Positions 27,732-36,262 of a DNA stretch of 64,000 bases are shown here, piece after piece. Position numbers and translations under genes: made by a program. Below the pieces are notes generated by a model. That model saw only the letters and a program-made list of their open reading frames with translations. It searched no databases and was not told the DNA's origin. Positions within the stretch are counted from its first letter, which is position 1. Each line of letters begins with the position of its first letter. The stretch spans positions 1 through 64,000 of the forward strand of contig CALQCM020000016.1 of the NCBI GenBank assembly GCA_943329075.2, written 5' to 3'. The stretch comes from Chitinophaga pinensis. Lineage in GTDB: Bacteria; Pseudomonadota; Gammaproteobacteria; Burkholderiales; SG8-41.

Positions 27732-28487
27732 CTATTTGAACAGCCCTTTGATGGCGCCGCCGACTGCTTCGGCGCCTTTTTTCTTCAGCCCTTCGACATC
27801 AATGTTGATGAGCGAGCTGGCTGCTTTGGTGACGCTGGCGGTGATTGCGCTGATGATTTGTTTGGCCGCCTCGCCGCCCGTCGCACCGTTGGTCTTTTTG
27901 CCGATGTCGGTCAGGTGCAAATCAGCCACCGGCACCGACATCGCCTTGCCCTGCAGAATTTCAGCGCTGACGTTGGCCTTGGCGTCTTTGAGATAGAAAT
28001 TCTCGATGATGAGTTTCTTGCCAGGTTCTTTTTTGCCGGCGTCTTTCTTGTCGTCCTTGCCGCCGCCGAATTCGGCGGTTTTCTGGGCGACGTATTTTTC
28101 GGCATTACGCTGGATGACATCGAGGTTGCTGCCGCCTGATTTATGTTCGTAGGTGATATCGGGTTTGACCACCGAAATCTCCTTGATCAGGATCACGTCC
28201 CTGGTCAGTGAGCCGATATCCAGCTTGAGGCTCACCAGGCCGAGCGATAGTGCATGCGGTGTCTGGAAGCCCGCCGGGTTGCCGATCACCAGGCCATGCA
28301 GCGCCGCAGTCTGATTGGCGACGTCGGTTTTCACGCCGCCGAGTTTTACCGGCACGCCGAGAATCTGCGGGCCGTAGGTGCGGATGGCATCGGCGATCAG
28401 CGAATCGCGTTCGCTGTAAAGCCACCAGGCGCCGCCGCCGGCGGCGAGCAGCACAACGACGATGAGGCCAAGCAGGATTTTCTTCAT
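27732..28487 (-). CDS. AsmA-like membrane-anchored envelope protein
   Basis: A 251-residue protein with one N-terminal membrane segment (about 4-24) and a periplasmic domain resembling the N-terminal repeat of AsmA-family proteins (GVPVKLGGVKTDVANQTAALHGLVIGNPAGF). A Lys-rich low-complexity stretch (GGGKDDKKDAGKK) sits mid-protein. ATG 28487 overlaps the stop of the upstream transporter by four bases. AsmA-like proteins are linked to phospholipid transport or outer-membrane assembly; this member is much shorter than AsmA. Confidence 0.7.
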   Translation of the reverse strand: MKKILLGLIVVVLLAAGGGAWWLYSERDSLIADAIRTYGPQILGVPVKLGGVKTDVANQTAALHGLVIGNPAGFQTPHALSLGLVSLKLDIGSLTRDVILIKEISVVKPDITYEHKSGGSNLDVIQRNAEKYVAQKTAEFGGGKDDKKDAGKKEPGKKLIIENFYLKDAKANVSAEILQGKAMSVPVADLHLTDIGKKTNGATGGEAAKQIISAITASVTKAASSLINIDVEGLKKKGAEAVGGAIKGLFK

Positions 28488-30022
28488 GGTTCTCTCCCCG
28501 GGATGACGGATGTGTGTGCGGTATCGCTGCGCGCGAGCATGGTTTTGACCCACGGCAGTAAAAAGTATGCCGGAAACGCGAGGAAAAAGGTCAGGAAAAA
28601 ATACCCGGAATAGCCCATCGCCTCGGCGCCGAAACCGCTGGCCCAGCCGGCAAACGAACGTGAAAGCGCAAACACTGACGACAACAGCGCGTATTCAGTG
28701 GCGGCGCGCTGTTTGTCGACGATCGCCATTAAAAACGCGAGGAAGGCCGCGGTGCCGAGCCCGCCGGTGAACGATTCGATGGCGCTGGCTGAATAGAGCA
28801 GCGCGCGATGTTCGAACACGAGCGTGCTGCCGACCGCCGCCGGCGGAATTACCGCCGCGGCCAGCGCGTAGCCGAGATTCGATACCGCCTGCAGCAGGCC
28901 GAGCACCCACAGCGCGCGGTAAATGCCCTTGCGGTCGGTGTACCAGCCGCCGGCGACGCCGCCCGCAATCGACAGGCCGAGCCCGATATTGACGGAAACG
29001 AGGCCGATCTCGGTGGCGGTGAAGCCGCTGTCGACCCAGAACGGCTTGACCATGAAACCCATCGACGCATCGGCGAGTTTGAAGATCAGGATGAAGACCA
29101 GCACCGGCACGATGCCCGGCCGTTTGAGCAAATCCATCAGCGCGCCGAACATCGGGCCATGCATGGCGTCATCCTGCGCGCCCGCTGCCGGCGCGCGGCG
29201 CGCGGCGTTGACCAGCATGAGGGCGCCGAACGCGGCGATGGCGAGGCCCCAGGCGTAAATCCAGAACTGGCTGTTGCCCATCGACCAATGCGTGACGCGG
29301 TTGGCGAGCCAGACGCAGGCGAGCACGAACAACAACACCAGTGCGAGTGTCTGCGGCGCGCGCGAAATCGCCGCGAGTTCGCCGCGCAGCGAGACGCCGC
29401 CGGCTTGCGCGACGCTGTTCTCGCGCGGGGCGGCGAGGCAGCCCGCCGCACAGGCAACGAAGGTGATGCCGGCGCAGGCGAAGGCGCCGCCCCAGCCCAG
29501 CACGTCCGACAGAATCAGAATGACCCCTGCAGCGAGCATGCCGACGCGGTAAAAGCCGATGCGCACGCCGTTGGCCATGCCCATTTCATCGCGGTTGAGG
29601 AGCTCGATGGTGTAACCGTCGATGGCGATGTCGTTGGTCGCCGACAACACGGTGAAGATCGCGATGCCAAGCCATACCCACAGCGGCAGGCCTTCGGTGA
29701 TGGCGAAGGCCAGCATCACGGTGCCCATCAGCACGTCAACGGCGGCCATCCAGATGCGGTGTCGACGGTAATGGTCGATCGCCGGCGCCCACAGGAATTT
29801 GAACGTCCACGCGAGGCCCAACAGGCTGATGAGGCCGATGTTGCGCAGTTCGACGCCCTGCTGGCGGAACCACACCGGAAAGATGTCGTAGAAAATGCCG
29901 AGCGGAAAGCCCTCGGAGAAGTAAAGCAGCGCGACCCAAAAAAATTTGGAGCGCAGCAGCGGCGTCGGTGCGGTATTGCTCAAGGTCGGGCCGGTGCGTA
30001 AAGGGTCATATCGGGGTAGCAT
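28484..30022 (-). CDS. AmpG-like MFS transporter
   Basis: A 512-residue major facilitator with 12-14 hydrophobic helices. The opening KFFWVALLYFSEGFPLGIFYDIFPVWFRQQGV and TFKFLWAPAIDHYRRHRIW match the AmpG/PAT branch that imports anhydromuropeptides or related compounds. Conserved features include NDIAIDGYTIELL and GMANGVRIGFYRVG. The substrate is not certain; muropeptide recycling is the default guess. First gene of the minus-strand operon running down to the DUF123 gene. Confidence 0.82.
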   Translation of the reverse strand: MLPRYDPLRTGPTLSNTAPTPLLRSKFFWVALLYFSEGFPLGIFYDIFPVWFRQQGVELRNIGLISLLGLAWTFKFLWAPAIDHYRRHRIWMAAVDVLMGTVMLAFAITEGLPLWVWLGIAIFTVLSATNDIAIDGYTIELLNRDEMGMANGVRIGFYRVGMLAAGVILILSDVLGWGGAFACAGITFVACAAGCLAAPRENSVAQAGGVSLRGELAAISRAPQTLALVLLFVLACVWLANRVTHWSMGNSQFWIYAWGLAIAAFGALMLVNAARRAPAAGAQDDAMHGPMFGALMDLLKRPGIVPVLVFILIFKLADASMGFMVKPFWVDSGFTATEIGLVSVNIGLGLSIAGGVAGGWYTDRKGIYRALWVLGLLQAVSNLGYALAAAVIPPAAVGSTLVFEHRALLYSASAIESFTGGLGTAAFLAFLMAIVDKQRAATEYALLSSVFALSRSFAGWASGFGAEAMGYSGYFFLTFFLAFPAYFLLPWVKTMLARSDTAHTSVIPGREP

Positions 30023-30155
30023 ACTAACAAATCCGGTCAGGCCTGTAACAACGGTTCAGGTGACCGCGCGTAGCCGCAGTGGCGGCCGGCGCGACCGGGC
30101 TTCCAACCATCAAAAGCAGGCGGCGGCGCAGGTCGTCGCACGAAGGGAATTTGCC

Positions 30156-31427
30156 ATGGCTGGCATGCATGCGTTGCAAAAAATGATCGCCGCCCGGGCG
30201 CAGCCCGCGCGCGCATTCGCGGCGGCCGGCGAATTTGTCGAGATCGAACCGGACATCTTCAGCGTGATCGTTTCATTCAATGCGACCGAGGCGCGCAATC
30301 TGGTGGCCAACCTGACCGATTTGGGCGTCAGAAATCTGCCGATCAAACACAAGATCATCGCGTTTTCCGATCACGGCTCACCGGCGCCGTCGGCCAATGC
30401 CGCCGAAGGCCACAAGCTGTGGCGCGATTTTTACCGCGCGCATGGCGTCGAAGTGGTTGATGGTGGCGCCGGTATTTCGCATCTGGTGCTGGTCGAGCGC
30501 GGCATTGCCGGGCCCGGCGACATCGTCATCAACCAGGATTCGCATGCGCCGACCGTTGGCGCCATCGGCGCCTTTGGCACTTCACTCGGCGGCGGCCGCA
30601 TGATGCTGTATGCGCTGGGGCGCTACTGGATCGAAGTGCCGCAGGTCGTGCGGGTGAAACTCGAAGGGCGTTTGCGGCCCGGCGTATTCGGCCGCGATGT
30701 CGCGCTGCATGTGAACGGCGTGCTCGGTCAGCAGGGCGCGCTCGGCATGGGCCTCGAATTCGCCGGCTCGTATGTGGATGAGGCGAGCATGGACATGCGC
30801 TTTACGCTGTGCAACATGGGCACGGAAATGGGCGCGGTGTCGTCGTACATCCAGCCCGATGCGAGGACGCTGGCCTGGCTGCAGCCGCGCTGCAAAAAGC
30901 CGTTTACCGTGTTCGAGACCGACCACGATTTCGCCTATGAGAGCACGCATGTGATCGACGTCGCGGCGATCGAACCGCAGGTCGCGGTGCCGCACGCCTG
31001 CGACGACGTCAAACCGGTCAGCGTGGTGGCGGGGCGACACATTGACCAGGCCTACCTTGGCTCCTGCGCCAGCGGCCGCCTTGAAGACATCGCGACAGCC
31101 GCCGCCATGATCAAAGGCCGCAAAGTGCATCCCGACGTGCGCCTGATCGTCACGCCGGGTTCGCGCGAGGTGCTGATGGCGGCGACCAAAGCCGGTTACA
31201 TCGACACGCTGCACGAAGCCAACGCCATCGTCACCAACGCCAACTGCGGCGCCTGCCCCGGCATCCACGGCGGCATTCTGGCGCCGGGCGAGGTGGCGAT
31301 TTCAACCAGCACGCGCAACAACAAGGGGCGCATGGGCCGCGGCGCTGAAATTTATCTGGCCTCGCCGGCGACGGTGGTGGCGTCGGCGATCGCCGGCTGC
31401 ATCGCCAACCCGGGCGATTATTTGTAA
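30156..31427 (+). CDS. aconitase-family hydro-lyase, large subunit (LeuC-like)
   Basis: A 423-residue [4Fe-4S] dehydratase large subunit. Substrate-site motif NQDSHAPTVGAIGAFGTS is clear. The cluster cysteines are in GSCASGRLEDI (first) and NANCGACPG (the CxxC pair), followed by the family end STSTRNNKGRMG. LeuC usually has GSCTN; here it is GSCAS, a divergent form seen in non-leucine paralogs. ATG 30156 is preceded by GAAGGGAA. With the adjacent LeuD-like subunit it forms a two-subunit enzyme. The Bug receptor and GST downstream suggest catabolism of an organic acid rather than leucine synthesis. Confidence 0.85.
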   Translation: MAGMHALQKMIAARAQPARAFAAAGEFVEIEPDIFSVIVSFNATEARNLVANLTDLGVRNLPIKHKIIAFSDHGSPAPSANAAEGHKLWRDFYRAHGVEVVDGGAGISHLVLVERGIAGPGDIVINQDSHAPTVGAIGAFGTSLGGGRMMLYALGRYWIEVPQVVRVKLEGRLRPGVFGRDVALHVNGVLGQQGALGMGLEFAGSYVDEASMDMRFTLCNMGTEMGAVSSYIQPDARTLAWLQPRCKKPFTVFETDHDFAYESTHVIDVAAIEPQVAVPHACDDVKPVSVVAGRHIDQAYLGSCASGRLEDIATAAAMIKGRKVHPDVRLIVTPGSREVLMAATKAGYIDTLHEANAIVTNANCGACPGIHGGILAPGEVAISTSTRNNKGRMGRGAEIYLASPATVVASAIAGCIANPGDYL

Positions 31428-31437
31428 AGGCAGCGTC

Positions 31438-31941
31438 ATGAAACTCAACGGAAGCGCCTGGAAATTCATGCAGGAAGACATCAGCACCGACCTCATCCGC
31501 GGCAAGGCGTGGTCGCATCTGCCGCCGCAAGAGCAGGGCGCGCACTGCCTGGAAGAGGTTGACGCCACGTTCGCGGCGCAGGCGCAGCCGGGTGACTTCA
31601 TCGTCGCCGGCAAAAATTTCGGCTGCGGTTCGTCAACCGCCGCGCATGTCGCGGTGATCGGTCTGGGCATCGGTGCCGTCATCGCCGAATCGCTGGGCAA
31701 ACTCTTCGTCACCAACGCGGCGAGCGCGGGACTGTGGGCGGTGAGCTGCCCCGGCATCATTGCTTTCACCAATGCCGGCGATAAACTCGAACTCGACACC
31801 GCGAGCTGGCAGGTGCGCAATCTCAGCACCGGCCAATTGATCGCGGCAAAACCGTTGCCGACGTTTCTGTGTGAAATGATCGAGCTCGGCGGTGAAAAAA
31901 ATTATCTGCGCGCGCGCCTGGCGCGCGAGTCGGCAGGCTGA
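31438..31941 (+). CDS. aconitase-family hydro-lyase, small subunit (LeuD-like)
   Basis: A 167-residue swivel-domain subunit with the family motif GKNFGCGSSTAAHVAVIGLGIGAVIAES, the equivalent of the LeuD NFGCGSSREHA loop but with TAA replacing REH. It starts 10 bases after the large-subunit stop, with an AAGGCAGC ribosome site. It should complete the active site of a 2-methylmalate, citraconate or similar hydratase; the exact substrate is unknown. Confidence 0.85.
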   Translation: MKLNGSAWKFMQEDISTDLIRGKAWSHLPPQEQGAHCLEEVDATFAAQAQPGDFIVAGKNFGCGSSTAAHVAVIGLGIGAVIAESLGKLFVTNAASAGLWAVSCPGIIAFTNAGDKLELDTASWQVRNLSTGQLIAAKPLPTFLCEMIELGGEKNYLRARLARESAG

Positions 31942-31956
31942 AGAAAACACGCGCGA

Positions 31957-32985
31957 GTGAAATCCGCAAAGACAGCATTGGAGAATATTTTGCAGTTGAA
32001 GAAATTGATGCTGGCAGTCGGTTTGTCGCTGCTGACGGTTGCCGTTGCCGCGCAGACGCCGGCCAAGGGCGGCCGTGACAGCGCTTATCCCACGCGCCCG
32101 ATTCGCGTGCTGATGCCGTTCCCGGCCGGCGGCACGCCCGATGCACTCGGGCGCATGGTGGCGACCCAGGTCGAGTCCCAGCTTGGCGGCAGCATGGTGG
32201 TGGACAATCGCACTGGCGCCAACGGCATGATTGCCTATGAGCTGGGTGCCAAAGGCAATCCCGACGGCTATACGATTCTGCATGCGACGCCGTCGTTTGC
32301 GCTGAATACGATTGTTTTCAAAAAGCTCGCCTACGATTTGCATCGCGATTTCACGCCGATCACCAATATCGCGCAGGGCTTCGGTTACCTGATGCTGGTG
32401 CATCCGTCGGTGCAGGCGACCAACGTGAAAGAATTGGTCGCGTTCGCCAAAGCACAGAGCAAACCGCTGACCTACGGCACGCCGGGGGTGGGCAACACGC
32501 TGCATCTGGCCACCGAATTGTTCAATGCGCGCGCCGGCCTCAACATGCTGCACGTGCCCTACAAGGGTGTCGCGCCGGCACTCAACGCTTTGCTTGGCGG
32601 CGAGATCAACCTGATCATTCTGCAGCCGCCGGCCGGCGTGCAGCAGACCAAGGTCGGTCGTTTGCGCGCAATTGCGTTTACCGGCGCCAAACGCTGGGAC
32701 GGCATGCCCGATCTGCCGACAGTGGCGGAATCGGGCCTGCCCGGGTTTGTCGTGCATTTCACATGGAACGCGTGGTTCGCGCCGGCGAAAACGCCGCGCG
32801 ACATCGTGCTGCGCCTGCAGTCTGAAGTGAAGAAGGCGATGCAGGTGCCGAAGGTGCGTGACTTCTTCATCAGCAGCGGCTGGGAGCCGCTCGCCAGCAC
32901 GCCGGAAGAACTCGGCAAGTACGTCGATGTCGAACTCGTGCGTTACGCCGAGGCTGCGCGCATCGCGAAGATCCAGCCGGAATAG
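31957..32985 (+). CDS. Bug family (TctC-like) tripartite tricarboxylate receptor
   Basis: A 342-residue periplasmic binding protein starting at GTG, with a signal peptide ending VAAQ. Typical Bug motifs: YPTRPIRVLMPFPAGGTPDALGR, VDNRTGANGMIAYE, LTYGTPGVGNTLHLATELF and MLHVPYKGVAPALNALLGGEI. Bug proteins bind carboxylates and related solutes and are hugely amplified in betaproteobacteria. It is part of a run with the LeuCD-like genes, so it may deliver their substrate. A second Bug gene lies at 36263-37237. Confidence 0.92.
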   Translation: MKSAKTALENILQLKKLMLAVGLSLLTVAVAAQTPAKGGRDSAYPTRPIRVLMPFPAGGTPDALGRMVATQVESQLGGSMVVDNRTGANGMIAYELGAKGNPDGYTILHATPSFALNTIVFKKLAYDLHRDFTPITNIAQGFGYLMLVHPSVQATNVKELVAFAKAQSKPLTYGTPGVGNTLHLATELFNARAGLNMLHVPYKGVAPALNALLGGEINLIILQPPAGVQQTKVGRLRAIAFTGAKRWDGMPDLPTVAESGLPGFVVHFTWNAWFAPAKTPRDIVLRLQSEVKKAMQVPKVRDFFISSGWEPLASTPEELGKYVDVELVRYAEAARIAKIQPE

Positions 32986-32992
32986 CCGCGCC

Positions 32993-33592
32993 ATGAAAGT
33001 CTACGTCTGGAAGCAGTCGGGCAATTCGTACAAGCTGCGCGTGTTGCTGGCCTTGCTCGGTGTCGACTACGAGGAGGTGATGGTCAACTTCCGTACGCAC
33101 GAGCACAAGAGCGCCGACTATCTGAAAATCAATCCGCGCGGCCAGGTGCCGGCCATCGTCGACGGTGATCTGCTGTTGTGGGATTCCGCGGCCTGCCTTG
33201 TTTACATCGCACGCAGCTTCGGCGGCGAACAATGGCTGCCGTCTCAGCCTGCGCCGATGGCCGAAGTGATGAACTGGGTCGCGCTCTCCGGCAATGAAAT
33301 GCAATTCGGCCTGCAGTACGCGCGGCGCGGCCTCATGCGCGGCATTTGCAGCGCCGGCACGCTCGAACAGATGCAGGCCAACGGCCGCATCGCGCTCGAC
33401 GTGCTGGAGGCGCGACTCCAATCAAACGACTGGCTCGCGCTGGGGCACCCGACCATCGCCGATATTGCCTGTTTTCCCTATGCGGAAACCGCGCCGCAGG
33501 GCGGTATTGCGCTAGAACCTTATCCGGGCGTCACTGCGTGGCTCAAGCGCTGCAAGGCGCTGCCGAAATGGCCTGAACGCTGGCGAACCTAG
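32993..33592 (+). CDS. glutathione S-transferase family protein
   Basis: A 199-residue GST. The N-terminal thioredoxin-like domain starts MKVYVWKQSGNSYKLRVLLALLG, with the glutathione-binding GQVPAIVDGDLLLWDSAAC (Pro and acidic/Ser site). The C-terminal helical domain contains LALGHPTIADIACFPY. Only eight bases separate it from the Bug gene. It probably conjugates or isomerises an intermediate of the neighbouring catabolic pathway (maleylpyruvate or maleylacetoacetate isomerase-like activity is one option). Confidence 0.9.
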   Translation: MKVYVWKQSGNSYKLRVLLALLGVDYEEVMVNFRTHEHKSADYLKINPRGQVPAIVDGDLLLWDSAACLVYIARSFGGEQWLPSQPAPMAEVMNWVALSGNEMQFGLQYARRGLMRGICSAGTLEQMQANGRIALDVLEARLQSNDWLALGHPTIADIACFPYAETAPQGGIALEPYPGVTAWLKRCKALPKWPERWRT

Positions 33593-33600
33593 GAGGGTCC

Positions 33601-33893
33601 CTAGATTCGAGCCGACCAGTAATCGGGTTTCTGTCTGTGATGGGCGATTGCGACCACACGAAGTTCATCGTCCCGGATGTAGTAGATGATGCTGTAGGGA
33701 AACCGTCGAATCGGGAAGCGGCGCCTGTCGTTTCGCCATGGGGGGCCGATAAGCGGATTCGAGCAAAGGAAGTTGAGAGATCGCTCAAACTCAGTGATGA
33801 ACGCAAGACCGAGTTCCCTGCCGCCCTCCCGGGCATAGAAGACGCCCCTTCGGTTAACTCGCGGTCAGCCTCTTGGCTGACAGAGGGTGTCAT
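33601..33893 (-). pseudogene. RelE/ParE-type toxin with a single-base frameshift
   Basis: From ATG 33893 the frame reads MTPSVSQEADRELTEG, then leaves the toxin frame. Shifting by one base restores VFYAREGGRELGLAFITEFE, then RRRFPIRRFPYSIIYYIRDD and IAHHRQKPDYWSARI to a TAG at 33601. These are classic ParE/RelE-type toxin signatures. The span is 293 bases, exactly one short of an intact 97-codon gene, so a 1-bp deletion near 33845 explains it. The ATG overlaps the antitoxin stop (ATGA). Either a real inactivation or a sequencing error. Confidence 0.8.
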
Positions 33894-34114
33894 TTGATCG
33901 CGGCGCGCGCGCGCGCAATGGCCTCCGCTGCTGGAATCAGTTGGGCGCGTCCACTTTCGATATTTTTGACACGACGTTCGACCTCGACCGCCCACGCCGC
34001 CTCGATGCCTTGATCGTCAAAAAGGCTGGTGATCAAACGGTCGGCAAACTGTGCGCGCTCTGCGGGCGCAAGAGACAACGCCTGAGCCTCGACAATTTCA
34101 AGCTGTGCGGACAT
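33890..34114 (-). CDS. addiction-module antitoxin (TIGR02574-like)
   Basis: A 74-residue protein with the pattern of small addiction-module components: VEAQALSLAPAERAQFADRLITSLFD followed by AWAVEVERRVKNIESGRAQLIPAAEA. Such proteins neutralise a ParE/RelE-family toxin encoded directly downstream. The partner gene here overlaps by four bases but is frameshifted. Confidence 0.8.
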   Translation of the reverse strand: MSAQLEIVEAQALSLAPAERAQFADRLITSLFDDQGIEAAWAVEVERRVKNIESGRAQLIPAAEAIARARAAIK

Positions 34115-34230
34115 CGGGGCCTCCCAAAACGGTTAATACGATGATGCGTCGGCAATGCGGATTTTGCCGAGGTTCGGCGTCTTTGCGCAAGGGTTCGGTT
34201 CTAGAAACAAAACTGGGATCAGTGACCGAT

Positions 34231-34289
34231 GTTTGAACATTTGAGTTAAGCGGCGGCCGTAGGCCGTCCGTTTGAACGAATGGTTAGGT
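34231..34289 (-). repeat. attC-like (integron cassette) element at the end of the HNH gene
   Basis: On the minus strand ACCTAAC (34289-34283) matches the attC R'' core RYYYAAC. It is followed by ATTCGTTCAAACGGACG, a GGCC-TAC-GGCC loop, and CCGCTTAACTCAA, giving an imperfect inverted repeat like the 59-base elements of aadA-type cassettes. The distal core reads GTTCAAA instead of GTTRRRY, so the site is degenerate. The HNH stop codon lies inside it, the usual place for a cassette gene to end. No integrase gene is in the window. Confidence 0.55.
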
Positions 34290-35055
34290 TTCGCTTGAGC
34301 TCTTCTATCGAGAGAGGCGGCGACGCTGTGTGAAGCATTGCGTGGCAATTGGCGCAAACAGGGCGAAGATCATGAACGGGATCGACAACGTATTCGCGAC
34401 CTATTGATGCAATGTTGACAAGATGATGAACATGTATGTAGCCAGCGCCAATTGGCCCATAGACGGACTCAAAAGTCATTCCGCACACAGCGCAGGTTAG
34501 CCCATGGTGGGCGATGCACTTTGATCTCGCGACTTGATTCCGCTCGTAAGCATTGACGGTTACTGTCTTCACCTGACCTTCGATGAGTCTGTCAATCGAC
34601 AAGACGTCGTCTGGCGATTGGAAGTCGGTTCGCGTTTCATCGACTTCGATACCCATTAGTTCCAGCGCCTTCATTGCATCGGCTGCGGAGAAGAGCTTTG
34701 TCTTCAGTTCATGTCCATGCGCTGGACTTGCTTCAGTGAAGATTCGTTCAAGGTCCTTCAGCGTCAGTTCCGGATGGGTTCGCTTTGGGGTCCGGATGTA
34801 GAACGTGATCCACTTCTTCGCCGGAACCACGGCGTAAGGCCTTTGTTCGCCTTCGAAGAACGTGACGTTCTTCATGTATCCGTGTGGCGCCGGTCTCGGA
34901 TGAAAGCGGCCCGAGTTCACTGCCTCATTGACGATGCACTCGTATGCAGCCTTCGCATCAGCCGAGGCTATGTATGAAAGGTGCTCGTTGTATTCAGGGA
35001 ACATGGCACGCTCGGAATGTGGATTGCGATACCTAACTATTTTGTTGGTTGCCAA
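34246..35055 (-). CDS. HNH endonuclease family protein
   Basis: A 269-residue protein with a C-terminal HNH module: CAVCGMTF, then IHVHHLVNIASIG, then DLRPVCANCHAMLH. This gives the zinc-type Cys pairs and the catalytic His of McrA-like HNH nucleases. The N-terminal 180 residues are not recognisable to me. Base composition is noticeably lower in GC than neighbouring genes, and the gene ends in an attC-like element, so horizontal acquisition is likely. It might be a solitary restriction-type or defence nuclease; no methylase is adjacent. Confidence 0.85.
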   Translation of the reverse strand: MATNKIVRYRNPHSERAMFPEYNEHLSYIASADAKAAYECIVNEAVNSGRFHPRPAPHGYMKNVTFFEGEQRPYAVVPAKKWITFYIRTPKRTHPELTLKDLERIFTEASPAHGHELKTKLFSAADAMKALELMGIEVDETRTDFQSPDDVLSIDRLIEGQVKTVTVNAYERNQVARSKCIAHHGLTCAVCGMTFESVYGPIGAGYIHVHHLVNIASIGREYVVDPVHDLRPVCANCHAMLHTASPPLSIEELKRNLTIRSNGRPTAAA

Positions 35056-35274
35056 AAATTATTGGCCCAAATGTAACAGGCGCCAAGCCGACATACCCCT
35101 GCCATGTTTATTGCTGATGGCGACTATAACCATAGACACATTACGCCATGCGTAGCGGCTGCGCAATTGGGTGCGAGGCGGCAACCAACCGGATACGGAC
35201 GCATCGCTCGCGGTCGTGCACAGATTCTGCGATGATCCATTTCTTGCGAACACGGTTTTTCAGGAGACGGGCCA
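35056..35274. other. intergenic stretch with no supported gene
   Basis: About 219 bases of moderate GC between the divergent HNH and dehydrogenase genes. I see no convincing promoter, RNA or repeat apart from CAGGAGAC near 35261, which is the ribosome site of the next gene. Confidence 0.4.
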
Positions 35275-36246
35275 TTGAATATTGCAATTCTCGACGATGA
35301 ATTCGACACCGTGCGCACGCTCGATTGTTATCCGCAACTGGCGGCGCACCGGGTAACGATCTGGCGCGAGCACAGCAAGGACACTGATGTGCTTGCCGAG
35401 CGTTTGCAGGACACCGAGGCCATCGTGCTGTTGCGCGAGCGCACGCCGATTCGGGCCGACCTGTTGGCGCGGCTGCCGCAGCTGAAAATGCTGACGCTGA
35501 ACGGGCCCTACCCGCATGTCGATCTCGACGCCTGCACCGCGCACGGTGTGGTGTTGTGCGCGGGCAAACCGCGGCCGTCGTCGGCCACCGCCGAACTGAC
35601 CTGGGGATTGATCATTGCTTCGATGCGGCAGATTCCGCAGCAGATGGCGAGCCTGAAACGCGGTGAGTGGCAGTGCGCGCTCGGACGCGGACTGCGCGGA
35701 CGCACCTTGGGCGTATGGGGCTACGGGCGTATCGGCCAGCAGGTGGCGGGCTTCGGCCGCGCTTTCGGCATGCGCGTTTTGGTTTGGTCGCGTGAAACCG
35801 GTTTGGCCTCGGCGCGCGCTGACGGTTATGCGGCGGCACCGAGCAAACAGGCGTTGTTTGAAGAATCCGATGTGCTGAGTTTGCATGTGCGCCTGAATGC
35901 CGAGACGCGCGGCATGGTGACAGCGGAGGATCTCGCGCGCATGAAGCCGACGGCGCTGATTGCCAACACCAGCCGCGCCGAATTGATCGAACCCGGCGCG
36001 CTGGTTGCGGCGCTGAAAGCGGGACGACCGGGCATGGCGGCGGTGGATGTGTTCGACAAGGAGCCGGTGACCGATCTGCAGCAGCCGTTGCTCAACATGA
36101 ACAACGTGGTGTGCACGCCGCACCTGGGTTACGTCGAGCGCGACCAGCTTGAACGTTATTACAACGACCAGTTCGGTCGCGTGCTGGCGTTCGCTAAGGG
36201 GGCCCCCATGGATGTTGCCAACCCGCAGGCGCCGGCGGCGCGCTGA
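35275..36246 (+). CDS. D-isomer specific 2-hydroxyacid dehydrogenase
   Basis: A 323-residue NAD(P)-dependent oxidoreductase of the D-2-hydroxyacid family. The Rossmann loop is GVWGYGRIGQQVAGFG. Catalytic residues are visible as Arg in NTSRAELIE, Glu in DKEP and His in CTPHLGY. It starts at TTG after a CAGGAGA ribosome site. Likely reduces a 2-keto acid or oxidises a D-hydroxyacid. It precedes a Bug receptor gene by 16 bases, so both may serve the same organic-acid pathway. Confidence 0.9.
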   Translation: MNIAILDDEFDTVRTLDCYPQLAAHRVTIWREHSKDTDVLAERLQDTEAIVLLRERTPIRADLLARLPQLKMLTLNGPYPHVDLDACTAHGVVLCAGKPRPSSATAELTWGLIIASMRQIPQQMASLKRGEWQCALGRGLRGRTLGVWGYGRIGQQVAGFGRAFGMRVLVWSRETGLASARADGYAAAPSKQALFEESDVLSLHVRLNAETRGMVTAEDLARMKPTALIANTSRAELIEPGALVAALKAGRPGMAAVDVFDKEPVTDLQQPLLNMNNVVCTPHLGYVERDQLERYYNDQFGRVLAFAKGAPMDVANPQAPAAR

Positions 36247-36262
36247 GCGCCAGGGGGCAGCC

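Noticed and set aside
28808..30001. 397-residue plus-strand frame opposite the AmpG-like gene
   Set aside because: Arg/His/Asp-rich composition without domains, antisense to a clear MFS transporter.
33543..33995. 150-residue minus-strand frame across the toxin region
   Set aside because: It mixes the frameshifted toxin start with antisense of the GST end; the toxin signatures lie in a different frame.
34133..34357. 74-residue minus-strand frame with NHSFKRTAYGRRLT
   Set aside because: It is a read-through of the attC-like element in another frame, not a gene; such translations are common artefacts of this repeat.
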